From contig JAFYIA010000071.1 of assembly GCA_017538865.1 (NCBI GenBank), positions 1 through 29,932 on the forward strand: DNA of 29,932 nt, given 5' to 3'. Source of the DNA: Aeriscardovia sp. (GTDB lineage Bacteria; Actinomycetota; Actinomycetes; Actinomycetales; Bifidobacteriaceae). Both the position numbers and the translations under genes were made by a program. Of the stretch, positions 6,622 through 15,951 are shown piece after piece. Numbering within the stretch: the first letter of the stretch is position 1; every line of letters begins with the position of its first letter. The notes below the pieces were generated by a model that saw only the letters and a program-made list of their open reading frames with translations, had not been told where the DNA came from and made no database searches.

Positions 6622-9279
6622 ATGAAAACAAGCGAGATTGCAGACAGATTTCTGAACTACTTTGAAAAGCGCGGGCACTTGGTGAAGCCTTCCGCCTCCC
6701 TGGTGTCCTCCAACCCCACCACCCTCTTCACGATAGCGGGCATGATCCCCTTCATCCCCTACCTTCTTGGAGAGCAGAGGCCCGAGTCCAATAGGATGGC
6801 CAGCCTGCAAAAGTGCGTGAGGACGCTGGATATCGACGAAGTGGGCAAGACCACCCGCCACGGCACCTTCTTTCAGATGCTCGGCAACTTCTCCTTCGGG
6901 GACTACTTCAAGAAAGAGGCCATAGGCTGGGCCTGGGACCTTTTGACGGGGAGCCTGGAAGAGGGCGGGTACGGCCTGGATCCCGACAGGCTCTTTATCA
7001 CGGTCTTTAAAGACGATTTGGAATCCGGAGAGATCTGGAGGTCCCTTGGCGTAAGGGAAGGCCACATCCAAAAGCTCGGGATGGAGGACAACTTCTGGAC
7101 GACGGGAGGGCCCGGGCCCGGAGGCCCCTGCTCCGAGATCTTCCTGGACCAGGGCGAGGAGTTCGGGGAAGCTTCGGGCCCTGCCGGAAACGACAGGCGC
7201 TACATAGAGATTTGGGACCTCGTATTTGAAAACTACGAAGTCGACAACGTCCAGTCCAAGACGAACCTGCACATAGCCGGAGAGCTCAAAAACAAGAACA
7301 TAGACACCGGCATGGGCCTAGAGAGGCTCAGCTACCTTTTGAACGGGAAAAAGAACATATACGAAACGGACGAGCTGTTCCCCGTGATAGAGGCTACCGA
7401 GATCCTCTCGGGCAGGAAATACGGATCCGACGCCTTTTCAGACACCCATATGCGGATAGTGGCCGACCACGTCAGGAGCGCCATGATGATCATGGCAGAC
7501 GGGGTAAAGCCCTCGAACCTCGCCAGGGGGTACGTTTTAAGACGGCTCCTGCGCCGGTCGGTGAGGTCCCTGACCCTCCTCGGAGCCCCAGAGAGGGCGC
7601 TCCTTCCGGAGCTTTTGGAAGTGTCTGAAAAGGCGATGAAGGAAGAGTACCCGGAGCTTGAAGAAAAGATCTCCTCCATCCAGGCGGAAGCCGAAAAGGA
7701 GGAAGAGACCTTCAGGCGCACCCTGGACCGGGGGAGCGACATGCTCTCTTCCGCCATAAGCCGGGCGAAGGCCGAGACAAAGGAAAAGATCGACGGCAAG
7801 GACGCCTTCCAGCTCCACGACACTTTCGGCTTCCCGATAGAGCTCACCCGGGAAATCGCCAGGGAGAGCGGCCTCGAAGTTGACGAAGAGGGCTTCAAGG
7901 CGCAGATGGCCATACAAAAAGGCCGCGCCCGCCAGGACGCCGTCAACAAGAGACACAACGTGGACGTGTCGGTGTACGACGAGGCGAAAAAGAGGTTGGA
8001 ATCCGAGCAGAAGTTCATGGGCTACGAGACGCTCTCCTCCCCCGGGACCGTCCTTGAAATCCTCTCGGAAAAGGGCCCCGTGGAAAAGGCCTTCAAGGGG
8101 GAGATGGCCGATCTCGTCCTGGATTCTTCCAGCTTCTACTTCGAGCGCGGGGGGCAGCTCGCCGACAGGGGAGAAATCGTGTCCCCCACGGGGGTGTGCG
8201 AAGTGCTCGACGTGCAGCAGCCCGTCAAGGGGCTCACGGTCCACCACTGCCGCGTGGAAGAAGGGGAGGTGGAAGCCGGACAGAGGGTGGAGACCCTGGT
8301 GGACGCGGAGAGGAGGGCGGCTTTGGCCAGGAGCCACACCGCCACCCACATCCTCCACCGCGCCATACGCGAGGTGATGGGCCCTGACGCCGTGCAGAGC
8401 GGAAGCGTGGTCGATGCGGACTACCTGAGCTTCGACTACAAGTCGGGCAGGGCCCCCACCAAAGAGGAGCTCTTCTCCATAGAGAGGCTGGTCAACATGA
8501 AGATCATGGAGGACCTGCCGGTCAGCGCCGAAGAGATGCCCCTCGAAAAGGCGATAGAAGAAGGGGCGATGCACCTCTTTTCAGACAAGTATTCGCCGAT
8601 AGTGAGGGTAGTGTCAATCGGGGAAGACGGCTGGAGCCGGGAACTTTGCGGGGGGACGCACCTCTCTTCCACCGGCCGCGCCGGGCAGTTCGTCATAGTC
8701 TCGGAGTTTTCCAACGGGGCCGGGATCCGCCGGATTGACGCGCTGGTCGGAAAGAAGGCCTACCTTCAAAACCACCTGAACCACCAGACGGTCAAGGGCC
8801 TCGCCTCCGCCATGGGCTGCCTCCCCCAGGAGCTCGAGACCCGCGCCGCCTCCCTCCTTTCCAACCTCAAGAGCGCGGAAAAGGAACTTTCCTCCTTCAA
8901 GGAAGAGAAGGTGGAAGAAAAGGTGAAGGCCCTGGCCGCCTCCGGAAAGTCGGCCTTTGTGGAGGACATGGGCAAAGACGTCACGATAGACCTCCTAAGG
9001 AAGGCCGCGACCAGCTTCATCTCCAAGATCCAGAACCGTCCGGCCTGCTGCTTCTTCTACGGAATATCGGTTTCGGCTCCCGTGGTAGTGGCGGCCGCAA
9101 ACAAACAGGCGGTGGCGGAAGGGGTCAAAGCCAACGAGCTCGTAAAAGCCTTCTGCACGGCCATAAAGGGCGGCGGCGGCGGAAGCGCCTCCTTCGCCCA
9201 AGGCGGCGGGAAAGAAGGCCAGAACGTCGGGGACGGGGTAAAAGCCGTAAAGGAGAGGCTGGAGGCCCTCAAAGCCTGA
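6622..9279 (+). CDS. alaS: Alanine--tRNA ligase
   Basis: An 885-residue class II aminoacyl-tRNA synthetase that charges tRNA-Ala and edits mischarged Ser/Gly. The N-terminal catalytic domain begins with IADRFLNYFEKRGH and NPTTLFTIAGMIPFIPYLLG and includes GPGGPCSEIF and the class II motif region DTGMGLERL. The editing domain has the metal-binding HTATH (His572 and His576) and CGGTH (Cys676, His680). The C-terminal Ala domain has a coiled coil and the Gly-rich end GGGGGSASFAQGGG. Length is normal. A short AAGGCGA lies upstream of the ATG. The stop overlaps the ruvX start (TGATG). It sits in the usual actinobacterial order before ruvX and mltG. Confidence 0.98.
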   Translation: MKTSEIADRFLNYFEKRGHLVKPSASLVSSNPTTLFTIAGMIPFIPYLLGEQRPESNRMASLQKCVRTLDIDEVGKTTRHGTFFQMLGNFSFGDYFKKEAIGWAWDLLTGSLEEGGYGLDPDRLFITVFKDDLESGEIWRSLGVREGHIQKLGMEDNFWTTGGPGPGGPCSEIFLDQGEEFGEASGPAGNDRRYIEIWDLVFENYEVDNVQSKTNLHIAGELKNKNIDTGMGLERLSYLLNGKKNIYETDELFPVIEATEILSGRKYGSDAFSDTHMRIVADHVRSAMMIMADGVKPSNLARGYVLRRLLRRSVRSLTLLGAPERALLPELLEVSEKAMKEEYPELEEKISSIQAEAEKEEETFRRTLDRGSDMLSSAISRAKAETKEKIDGKDAFQLHDTFGFPIELTREIARESGLEVDEEGFKAQMAIQKGRARQDAVNKRHNVDVSVYDEAKKRLESEQKFMGYETLSSPGTVLEILSEKGPVEKAFKGEMADLVLDSSSFYFERGGQLADRGEIVSPTGVCEVLDVQQPVKGLTVHHCRVEEGEVEAGQRVETLVDAERRAALARSHTATHILHRAIREVMGPDAVQSGSVVDADYLSFDYKSGRAPTKEELFSIERLVNMKIMEDLPVSAEEMPLEKAIEEGAMHLFSDKYSPIVRVVSIGEDGWSRELCGGTHLSSTGRAGQFVIVSEFSNGAGIRRIDALVGKKAYLQNHLNHQTVKGLASAMGCLPQELETRAASLLSNLKSAEKELSSFKEEKVEEKVKALAASGKSAFVEDMGKDVTIDLLRKAATSFISKIQNRPACCFFYGISVSAPVVVAAANKQAVAEGVKANELVKAFCTAIKGGGGGSASFAQGGGKEGQNVGDGVKAVKERLEALKA

Positions 9280-9719
9280 TGAAGTGCATGGGGGTGGATC
9301 TGGGCCGGAAGCGCATAGGCCTGGCCTTGGGGGAGAGCGACTCCCTGATGGCATGGCCGTTTAAAACCGTGGATGCCGGAGGGGATCCCTTCTTTGCCTT
9401 GGACGAAGTGGCAGAAATCGCCGTAGAGGAAAAAGTCGGCCTCGTGGCCGTGGGGCTCCCTTTGAACATGGACGGATCCTTGGGGCCCTCCGCCAGGGCC
9501 GCTTTGCGCTGGAAAGAGGCCTTTGAAAAGATGGTGCCCTGCAGGGTGGAGGCGACGGACGAAAGGCTGACGACGATGAGCGCCCACAGGGAGCTTGAAT
9601 CTATGGGCATGAGGGCGAACCGCCACATGCGGGTGGTAGACCAGCTCTCGGCCGTAATGATCCTTCAGTCCGCGATGGAGAGGGAAGGGGGAAGGAAAAG
9701 TGCCGGATCCGGACAGTGA
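9279..9719 (+). CDS. ruvX: Putative pre-16S rRNA nuclease / Holliday junction resolvase-like protein YqgF
   Basis: A 146-residue protein with the RNase H fold of the YqgF family, which trims the 5' end of 16S rRNA in E. coli and was first proposed as a Holliday junction resolvase. Visible motifs are MGVDLGRKRIGLALGE (first catalytic Asp), VAVGLPLNMDGSLGPSA, the DERLTT motif (catalytic Glu) and VVDQLSAVMILQ (final catalytic Asp). Translation begins at ATG 9279, overlapping the alaS stop by one base; ATG 9288, directly before the VDLG motif, is an alternative. The 3' end overlaps the mltG start by 20 bases, so the alaS-ruvX-mltG unit is tightly coupled. Confidence 0.94.
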   Translation: MKCMGVDLGRKRIGLALGESDSLMAWPFKTVDAGGDPFFALDEVAEIAVEEKVGLVAVGLPLNMDGSLGPSARAALRWKEAFEKMVPCRVEATDERLTTMSAHRELESMGMRANRHMRVVDQLSAVMILQSAMEREGGRKSAGSGQ

Positions 9720-10956
9720 CGAAGAGGAGCCGGACGGGGCGCCCTGTCCCACTGAAGAACCGGATTCGGATTCCGACCAGGAAGGGGCCGAAGGGGAAGG
9801 GGAAGCCCTCGACGACTTCCAGCTTTTCGAGCAGGAAGCGGGAATAAGCGCCGAGGGCTCCTCCAAGAGCCGCTGGGAGCGGAGGCAGGACAAAAAGGCC
9901 AAAAAGCGGAAGATTATAACCATCTGCATCATCTGCGCCGTCTTCGCCATAGTCGTAGTGGCCGGGGGAGTCGCGACCAGCCGCTTTGGGGGAGGCCTGT
10001 TTTCATGGTTCGGCAACGCCGTGGACTCCGACTATTCCGGGCCCGGATACGGCTCCGTAGACTTCACGATAAACCCCGGAGAAGGGACGAGCCAGATAGC
10101 CCAGGGCCTGGTCAAAGCCGGGATCGTGGCCTCCGTGAACGGGTTTGTGAACGCCGTGGAATCCAGCAACGACTCCCAGGCGCTCCAGCCCGGCACTTTT
10201 GCCCTCAAGTACCGCATGAGCTCCAACGAGGTCATTTCCATAATCACCGACCCCTCCAAGGCCATGGGGATGCTGGTGTTTACAAGCGCCATGAGGGCCT
10301 CCGACATGATCCCCACCCTCCTCAAGTACACTTCATGGACCAAGCAGGAAATAGAGGCGGCGCTGGACGGCGGAGGCAAGGGGATCCTTCCGGCCGAGGC
10401 TGGGGGGAGCTTTGAAGGGTGGCTCCAGCCCGGCACCTATGACCCCAAGAGCTACCAGAATATAGACGGCCTTTTGAAGGCCATGGTCGATGCCAGGATT
10501 TCCGCCCTAAATTCGCTGGGAGTCCCGCAGGGGGGGCAGCGGGAGAAAATCCTCAAAATCGCCTCCATCATCGGCCAGGAGGTCAACCAGCAGCAGTACT
10601 ACGGGAAAGTGTCAAGAGTAATCTACAACAGGCTCTCCCAGCATATGGTCCTCGGCATGGACAGCGTCATAGCCTACGGGTTCGGGGTCCAGGCCAAAGA
10701 CCTCACAGAGTCCATGCTCACCGATGCCTCCAACCCCTACAACGACAGGATGCACCAGGGGCTCCCCCCCACCCCCATAAGCAATCCGGGGCCCGAAATG
10801 ATAAAGGCTGCCATGAACCCCACGCCCGGAAACTGGATCTACTTTGTCACCGTGAACCTAGACACGGGGGAGACGTACTTCACCGACAGCGAACAGCAGT
10901 TCCAGGCCTACAAGGCCCAGTATGAGAAGTGGCAGGCGGCCAACCCGTCCGTGTGA
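9700..10956 (+). CDS. mltG: Endolytic murein transglycosylase MltG
   Basis: A 418-residue inner-membrane enzyme (YceG family) that cuts nascent peptidoglycan strands and ends glycan elongation. Residues 1-70 are a cytoplasmic, very acidic tail (repeated Asp/Glu/Ser/Pro) ending in a Lys/Arg cluster. One transmembrane helix follows (about 69-92, IITICIICAVFAIVVVAGGV), then a LysM-like segment (FTINPGEGTSQIAQGLVKAG) and the catalytic domain. The catalytic glutamate is kept in IASIIGQEV (Glu294), followed by RVIYNRLSQHMVLGMDSVIA and GLPPTPISNPG. GTG 9700 is the start, with a GGGGGAAGG ribosome binding site inside the ruvX end. In Bifidobacterium aromatic amino acid genes usually follow; here pyrG follows after 43 bases. 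Confidence 0.94.
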   Translation: MPDPDSDEEEPDGAPCPTEEPDSDSDQEGAEGEGEALDDFQLFEQEAGISAEGSSKSRWERRQDKKAKKRKIITICIICAVFAIVVVAGGVATSRFGGGLFSWFGNAVDSDYSGPGYGSVDFTINPGEGTSQIAQGLVKAGIVASVNGFVNAVESSNDSQALQPGTFALKYRMSSNEVISIITDPSKAMGMLVFTSAMRASDMIPTLLKYTSWTKQEIEAALDGGGKGILPAEAGGSFEGWLQPGTYDPKSYQNIDGLLKAMVDARISALNSLGVPQGGQREKILKIASIIGQEVNQQQYYGKVSRVIYNRLSQHMVLGMDSVIAYGFGVQAKDLTESMLTDASNPYNDRMHQGLPPTPISNPGPEMIKAAMNPTPGNWIYFVTVNLDTGETYFTDSEQQFQAYKAQYEKWQAANPSV

Positions 10957-10985
10957 GGCCTGAAAGGGCTTTTCTCCTCCGGTGG

Positions 10986-10991
10986 TAAAAT
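10986..10991 (+). promoter_or_regulatory. Candidate -10 box (TAAAAT) for a leaderless pyrG transcript
   Basis: TAAAAT lies eight bases before the pyrG ATG at 11000, and no Shine-Dalgarno sequence is visible there. This spacing would start transcription at or next to the A of the ATG, giving a leaderless mRNA, which is common in actinobacteria. No good -35 element is seen about 17 bases upstream. Confidence 0.35.
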
Positions 10992-10999
10992 GAAATTCC

Positions 11000-12652
11000 A
11001 TGGTTACAGAAAACAGTGGGCATATAACTAAACAAATCTTTGTAATCGGCGGAGTAGTTTCATCCCTCGGAAAGGGCATAACTTCTTCATCTCTAGGCAG
11101 GCTCCTGCGCAGCCGGGGCGTCAGGGTCCTGCAGCAAAAGCTGGATCCCTACATGAACGTGGATCCGGGAACCATGAACCCCTTCCAGCACGGGGAAGTG
11201 TACGTCACCGAAGACGGGGCCGAGACCGACCTCGACCTCGGGCACTATGAAAGGTTCCTCGGCACCCCCCTCTCCCAGAAGGCGTCCGTCAGCTCCGGGC
11301 AGATCTACCAGGAAGTGTTGAGGAAGGAGAGGGCCGGAGAATACCTGGGCGAGTGCGTCCAAGTCATCCCCCACGTCACCGACGAAATAAAGCGCAGGAT
11401 GCGCTCCCAGGCCGGGGAAGACGTCGACGTCATAATCACTGAAATCGGCGGCACCATAGGGGACATAGAGTCCCTGGCGTTCATGGAGGCGGCCAGGCAG
11501 GTGTGCCAGGAGATAGGGCATGAAAACTGCATGTTCATCACGGTCTCCCTCGTCCCCTACCTCAAGGCCCCCAAAGAGTTCAAGACCAAGCCCACCCAGC
11601 AGGCGGTGATGCTTTTGAGGCGCGAGGGCGTGAGCCCGGACGCGATAGTGCTGCGCTCTGAGCTTCCGCTCCCCGAATCCATAAAGGAGAAGGTGGCGCT
11701 CATGTGCGGCGTCGAGGAAAAGGGCGTGATATCCTGCCCGGACGCCGAAAACATCTACATGGTCCCCGAGATGCTCCACGAAGAGGGGTTGGATTCCTTC
11801 GTAATAGGGCGCCTTGGCCTCAAGGCCCACGAGCTCGAGTGGGGAGAGTGGGCGGACCTCATGGACGCCATTTCCCACCTCAAGGGATCGGTCGAAATTG
11901 CGATAGTGGGCAAGTACGTAGACCTTCCGGACGCCTACCTTTCCGTAGTCGAATCGGTGAAGGCCGCGGGCTTTGGAGACAGGGTGAACGCCAAGATCCG
12001 CTGGGTTGACGCCGACGAGTGCACGGACGACGAAAAAATCGCCTCCCTCCTCAAAGGCTGCGACGGGCTTATAATCCCCGGAGGCTTCGGCAAGAGGGCC
12101 GTGGACGGGATGATAAGGACCCTGAAGTGGGCCAGGGAGAACAACTTCCCCGCCCTGGGGATATGCCTCGGCCTCCAGTGCATGGTGATAGAGTACGCCA
12201 AGGACGTTTTGGGCCTGAAGGACGCCTCTTCGACCGAGTTCAACCCCGACACCTCCAACCCCGTGATAGCCACGATGGAGGAGCAGAAGGCCGTAATAGC
12301 CGGCCAGAAGGACATGGGGCACACCATGCGCCTGGGCAGCTACCCCGCGACGCTCAAGGAGGGCACCAAGGCCTACTCGCTCTACGGCAAGAAGGACATC
12401 CAGGAGAGGCACAGGCACAGGTACGAGGTGAACTCCGCCTATAAGAAGGCCCTCGAGGACGCCGGGCTCACCATTTCCGGAACCAGCCCCGACGGGGAGC
12501 TGACGGAGTTCGTGGAAGTGACGGGCAACCTCTTCTACGTGGGCACCCAGGCCCACCCCGAGATGAAGAGCCGCCCCTACGCCCCCCACCCCCTCTTCAA
12601 GGGGCTCGTGGACGCGGCAATCGTGCACAAAAAGGTGAGGGAGGACAAGTAA
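11000..12652 (+). CDS. pyrG: CTP synthase (glutamine-hydrolysing)
   Basis: A 550-residue enzyme that aminates UTP to CTP using glutamine and ATP, the last step of pyrimidine nucleotide synthesis. The N-terminal synthase half starts QIFVIGGVVSSLGKGITSSS (P-loop) and contains LDPYMNVDPGTMNPFQHGEV and EIGGTIGDIES. The C-terminal class I glutamine amidotransferase has the catalytic triad: Cys389 in GICLGLQ, plus His519 and Glu521 in AHPEMKSRP. The N-terminus is complete; an upstream ATG at 10991 region does not stay in frame. It lacks a ribosome binding site, consistent with leaderless translation. It is flanked by mltG upstream and sufB 32 bases downstream, all on the same strand. Confidence 0.98.
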   Translation: MVTENSGHITKQIFVIGGVVSSLGKGITSSSLGRLLRSRGVRVLQQKLDPYMNVDPGTMNPFQHGEVYVTEDGAETDLDLGHYERFLGTPLSQKASVSSGQIYQEVLRKERAGEYLGECVQVIPHVTDEIKRRMRSQAGEDVDVIITEIGGTIGDIESLAFMEAARQVCQEIGHENCMFITVSLVPYLKAPKEFKTKPTQQAVMLLRREGVSPDAIVLRSELPLPESIKEKVALMCGVEEKGVISCPDAENIYMVPEMLHEEGLDSFVIGRLGLKAHELEWGEWADLMDAISHLKGSVEIAIVGKYVDLPDAYLSVVESVKAAGFGDRVNAKIRWVDADECTDDEKIASLLKGCDGLIIPGGFGKRAVDGMIRTLKWARENNFPALGICLGLQCMVIEYAKDVLGLKDASSTEFNPDTSNPVIATMEEQKAVIAGQKDMGHTMRLGSYPATLKEGTKAYSLYGKKDIQERHRHRYEVNSAYKKALEDAGLTISGTSPDGELTEFVEVTGNLFYVGTQAHPEMKSRPYAPHPLFKGLVDAAIVHKKVREDK

Positions 12653-12684
12653 CCCCCTCCAAGATCCAACCCTAGGGAGGAAAA

Positions 12685-14136
12685 ATGGATCCCAGCTCCT
12701 CCGGAAAAAAGACGAACCCTGAAAAGATCGAGCAGGACAGCCGCCTGATTTCTCAATTCGGGGACTACGGCTACGGCTGGCACGATCTGGACCCGGAGGG
12801 CCGGGAGGCCCCGCGGGGCATAAGCGAAGAAACGGTGAGGCGCATCTCCCGGGACAAGGGCGAGCCCGAATGGATGCTGGATCTTCGGCTGAAGGCCTAC
12901 AGGGCGTTTGAAAAGAGGCCGACGCCCGAATGGGGCGTGGATCTGAGTTCTCTGGATTTCGGGGAGTTCAAGTACTACGTAAAGGCTTCCGACCGGGTCG
13001 CCGCCTCATGGAGCGAAGTGCCCGAAAGCATACGTGACACTTACGAGAAGCTGGGGATACCGGAAGCGGAAAAAAAGCGCCTCGTGGCCGGGGTCGCGGC
13101 CCAGTACGAATCCGAAGTCGTGTACAACTCCATTAGAAAAGAGCTCTCCGAAAAGGGAGTGGTCTTCCTAGACACCGACACCGGCCTGAAGGAATACCCG
13201 GAGCTCTTTAAAAAGTACTTCGGAACCGTGGTGGGGTTTGACGACAACAAGTTTGCGGCCCTAAACACCGCCGTCTGGAGCGGGGGATCCTTCGTGTATG
13301 TGCCCAAAGGGGTTAGGGTGGAGATCCCGCTTCAGGCGTACTTCAGGATAAACACGCCCAACATGGGCCAGTTTGAAAGGACCCTGATCATCACCGACGA
13401 GGGATCCTACGTCCACTACGTGGAAGGGTGCACGGCCCCGATCTACGCCACAGACTCCCTCCACGCGGCCGTGGTCGAAATTGTGGTGGAGCCTGGAGCC
13501 GCCTGCAGATACACCACCATCCAGAACTGGTCAACCAATGTCTACAACCTGACCACCCAGAGGGCCCTGGTAAAAAAGGACGGGGAGATGGAATGGGTCG
13601 ACGGGAACATCGGCTCCAAAGACACCATGAAGTACCCCTCCTGCATCCTTTCGGGCCCGGGGGCCAAGGGGTCGGTCCTGTCTTTGTCTTTGGCCGGAAA
13701 AGGGCAGGTCCAGGACACCGGGGCCAAGATGATCCACCTAGCCCCGAAGACTTCTTCCACCATCGTGGCCAAGTCCATCTCCCGGCAGGGCGGAAGGTGC
13801 GCATACAGGGGGCTGGTCAAAGTCGTGAAAGGGGCCGAGGGGTGCAAGTCCTCGGTCAGTTGCGACACCCTGCTCGTAGACGACGTCTCCCGCTCCGACA
13901 CCTACCCCACTATGGATATCTCCGAGAACCGTGTGGAGATGAGCCACGAGGCGACGGTGTCTAAAATCTCATCCGACCAGCTCTTCTACCTGCAGAGCCG
14001 GGGGATTGGGGAAAAAGAGGCGGAGGCGATGATAGTCAGGGGGTTTATAGAGCCCGTGTCAAACGAGCTGCCGATGGAGTACGCCCTCGAACTCAACCGC
14101 CTCATAGAGCTGCAAATGGAAGGAGCCGTGGGATGA
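12685..14136 (+). CDS. sufB: Fe-S cluster assembly scaffold SufB
   Basis: A 483-residue cytoplasmic scaffold subunit of the SufBC2D complex, on which nascent Fe-S clusters are built. Typical segments are SVKA-like [51 protein letters not shown] and the C-terminal core with Cys in [10 protein letters not shown] (the equivalent of the E. coli cluster-site cysteine), then [20 protein letters not shown] with the conserved Glu. A strong ribosome binding site GGGAGGAA precedes the ATG. Its stop overlaps the sufD start by four bases (ATGA). It is the first gene of a complete sufBDCSUT operon. No SufR-type repressor gene is adjacent. Confidence 0.97.
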   Translation: MDPSSSGKKTNPEKIEQDSRLISQFGDYGYGWHDLDPEGREAPRGISEETVRRISRDKGEPEWMLDLRLKAYRAFEKRPTPEWGVDLSSLDFGEFKYYVKASDRVAASWSEVPESIRDTYEKLGIPEAEKKRLVAGVAAQYESEVVYNSIRKELSEKGVVFLDTDTGLKEYPELFKKYFGTVVGFDDNKFAALNTAVWSGGSFVYVPKGVRVEIPLQAYFRINTPNMGQFERTLIITDEGSYVHYVEGCTAPIYATDSLHAAVVEIVVEPGAACRYTTIQNWSTNVYNLTTQRALVKKDGEMEWVDGNIGSKDTMKYPSCILSGPGAKGSVLSLSLAGKGQVQDTGAKMIHLAPKTSSTIVAKSISRQGGRCAYRGLVKVVKGAEGCKSSVSCDTLLVDDVSRSDTYPTMDISENRVEMSHEATVSKISSDQLFYLQSRGIGEKEAEAMIVRGFIEPVSNELPMEYALELNRLIELQMEGAVG

Positions 14137-15212
14137 GGGCAGATGACGGGCTTTTCGAGCCCGAAGGTAGGGCGTCCTTCAATCCGGCCGACTTCGGGGG
14201 CCTGGAGAAAAAGGAAGAGTGGAAGTACGCCCACTTGGAGGAAGTGTGCGGCTTTGCGGAAGCTTTTGAGCCTTCAAATTCTTCCCGGGTCCTTTTAAAC
14301 GGATCCGATGCACCTGAGGGGGAGGCGGAAAAGCTCCTGACGCCCCGGGACAGGGTCGAAGCCGCGGGCTTTTCTTCCGTAGGGCGCGCCTTCCCCATCC
14401 GGATGCCGGAGGGGAAATCGGAAATCAAGGTCGTAAACGAAGGCCCGCGGGATGCGGTTTTCCTCTCCCTGGATTTCGGGGAGGGGGGAAAGTCGGATGC
14501 GCTCCTGTCTTTTGAGGGCGCAGGCGAGGGCGTTTACTTTTTGGACGTGAAGGCGGGGGAAGGGAGCGAAGCCTCCCTCACAGTCCTCTGCCGTGGCGGG
14601 GGCAAAAAGTTTGTGTACGACTCTACCAGGATCGCCCGGGATGCCAAAGCGAAAAGAAACCTCGTGTGCCTGGGGGGGGAATTTGTCAGGTACTCTTCCG
14701 GAGCCTACTTTGCGGGGCCCGGAGGGGAGGCGGAAATGAACGGCGTCTACTTTTCATCCGGGAAAAACTACATAGAGTGCAGGGTCAGGGTGGCGCATGC
14801 CGTTCCGGGGTGCAAATCCAGAGTATCCTATAGAGGGGCCCTTTTGGGCGCGGAAGCCAGGAGCGCATGGGTAGGGGAGAGCATCATAGGAAAAGGGGGG
14901 CAGGGAAGCGACTCTTACGAGCTCAACAAGAACTTCGTGCTGACCCCCGGCGCCAAATCCTTTTCCGAGCCGCAGCTCGAAATCAAAAACGGGGACATTC
15001 TCTCTGCCGGCCACTCAAGCTCCGTGGGCTACTTCGATCCGGACCAGCTCTTCTACCTCCGCTCCCGCGGAATCGGGGAGGAAGAAGCCAAAAAAATGAT
15101 TATCTCCGGCTTTTTTGACGAGCTCCTTTTGCAAATGGGATCTGAAGAAGCCGAGAGGGAGTTTAAGGACTTTTGCAGAAAGGCGGGGGTGCGGGATGGC
15201 GCACAAGCTTGA
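14133..15212 (+). CDS. sufD: Fe-S cluster assembly protein SufD
   Basis: A 359-residue partner of SufB in the SufBC2D scaffold. It shares the SufBD beta-helix core and C-terminus: [37 protein letters not shown] residues and [20 protein letters not shown]. The N-terminal region contains [11 protein letters not shown], the usual 'WKYT' SufD motif. It is shorter than most SufD proteins (about 400-450 residues), with the N-terminal helical part reduced. ATG 14133 overlaps the sufB stop. sufC starts at 15196, inside the 3' end of this gene, so the two overlap by 17 bases. Confidence 0.93.
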   Translation: MRADDGLFEPEGRASFNPADFGGLEKKEEWKYAHLEEVCGFAEAFEPSNSSRVLLNGSDAPEGEAEKLLTPRDRVEAAGFSSVGRAFPIRMPEGKSEIKVVNEGPRDAVFLSLDFGEGGKSDALLSFEGAGEGVYFLDVKAGEGSEASLTVLCRGGGKKFVYDSTRIARDAKAKRNLVCLGGEFVRYSSGAYFAGPGGEAEMNGVYFSSGKNYIECRVRVAHAVPGCKSRVSYRGALLGAEARSAWVGESIIGKGGQGSDSYELNKNFVLTPGAKSFSEPQLEIKNGDILSAGHSSSVGYFDPDQLFYLRSRGIGEEEAKKMIISGFFDELLLQMGSEEAEREFKDFCRKAGVRDGAQA

Positions 15213-15951
15213 AGTGAAAGATTTCAAAAGTTCTGTGGAGACCAAAGAGGGCCCAAAAGAAATCCTGAAAGGGGTAAACCTCGAGGCCTCTTCAGATGAA
15301 ATCCACGTACTCATGGGCCCCAACGGATCCGGCAAGTCGACACTCGCTTACAGCCTCATGGCCCACCCCGATTACGCGACCTCCGGATCCGTAAGGCTCG
15401 ACGGTACAGAGCTCGAGCTTTTGACCCCTGACGAACGCGCGAAAGAAGGGCTTTTTCTGGGCATGCAGTACCCTGTGGAAGTGCCCGGAGTGCCCCTGGC
15501 AAACTTCCTCAGGACCTCGCTCAAGGCTTTGAAAGGCGAGGCTCCCTCCATCAGGAACTGGCCCGGCATTTTGAAGGGGTACATGGAGAGGCTGAAGATG
15601 GACCCCCAGTTCGCCTTCAGGAACGTAAACGAGGGCTTCAGCGGAGGGGAGAAAAAGAGGGCGGAAATACTCCAGCTTGAAGTCCTGAAGCCAAAGTTCG
15701 CAATCCTGGACGAGATAGATTCGGGGCTGGATGTGGACGCCCTGAGGATTGTGAGCGAAGGGATCTGCCGCAGCCACGAGGAGGGGTGCGGGATAATCCT
15801 CATCACCCATTACGCCAGGATTCTAAAGTACGTGCCCCCCGACTTCGTGCACCTCTTCTACAAGGGGAAAATCGCCCTTAGCGGCGGCAAAGATCTTGCA
15901 GACAGGATTGAAGAGGAGGGGTACGACAAGCTGATCGGGAGCCTTGCTTGA
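15196..15951 (+). CDS. sufC: Fe-S cluster assembly ATPase SufC
   Basis: A 251-residue ABC-type ATPase that drives conformational change in SufB-SufD. Walker A is GPNGSGKSTL, the signature is FSGGEKKRAEIL, Walker B is FAILDEIDSGLDVDAL (with the SufC-type DEIDSGLD rather than DEPT) and the switch histidine is in LITHYARIL. The same frame is open further upstream to 15115, but the family start [10 protein letters not shown] corresponds to ATG 15196, with GGGGGTGCGGG upstream. Its TGA overlaps the TTG start of sufS. Confidence 0.96.
   Translation: MAHKLEVKDFKSSVETKEGPKEILKGVNLEASSDEIHVLMGPNGSGKSTLAYSLMAHPDYATSGSVRLDGTELELLTPDERAKEGLFLGMQYPVEVPGVPLANFLRTSLKALKGEAPSIRNWPGILKGYMERLKMDPQFAFRNVNEGFSGGEKKRAEILQLEVLKPKFAILDEIDSGLDVDALRIVSEGICRSHEEGCGIILITHYARILKYVPPDFVHLFYKGKIALSGGKDLADRIEEEGYDKLIGSLA

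Noticed and set aside
11093..12628. 511-codon open frame on the minus strand opposite pyrG
   Set aside because: It is a codon-bias shadow: pyrG on the plus strand has all catalytic motifs, while the antisense protein is His/Val/Gly-rich with no family features or ribosome binding site.
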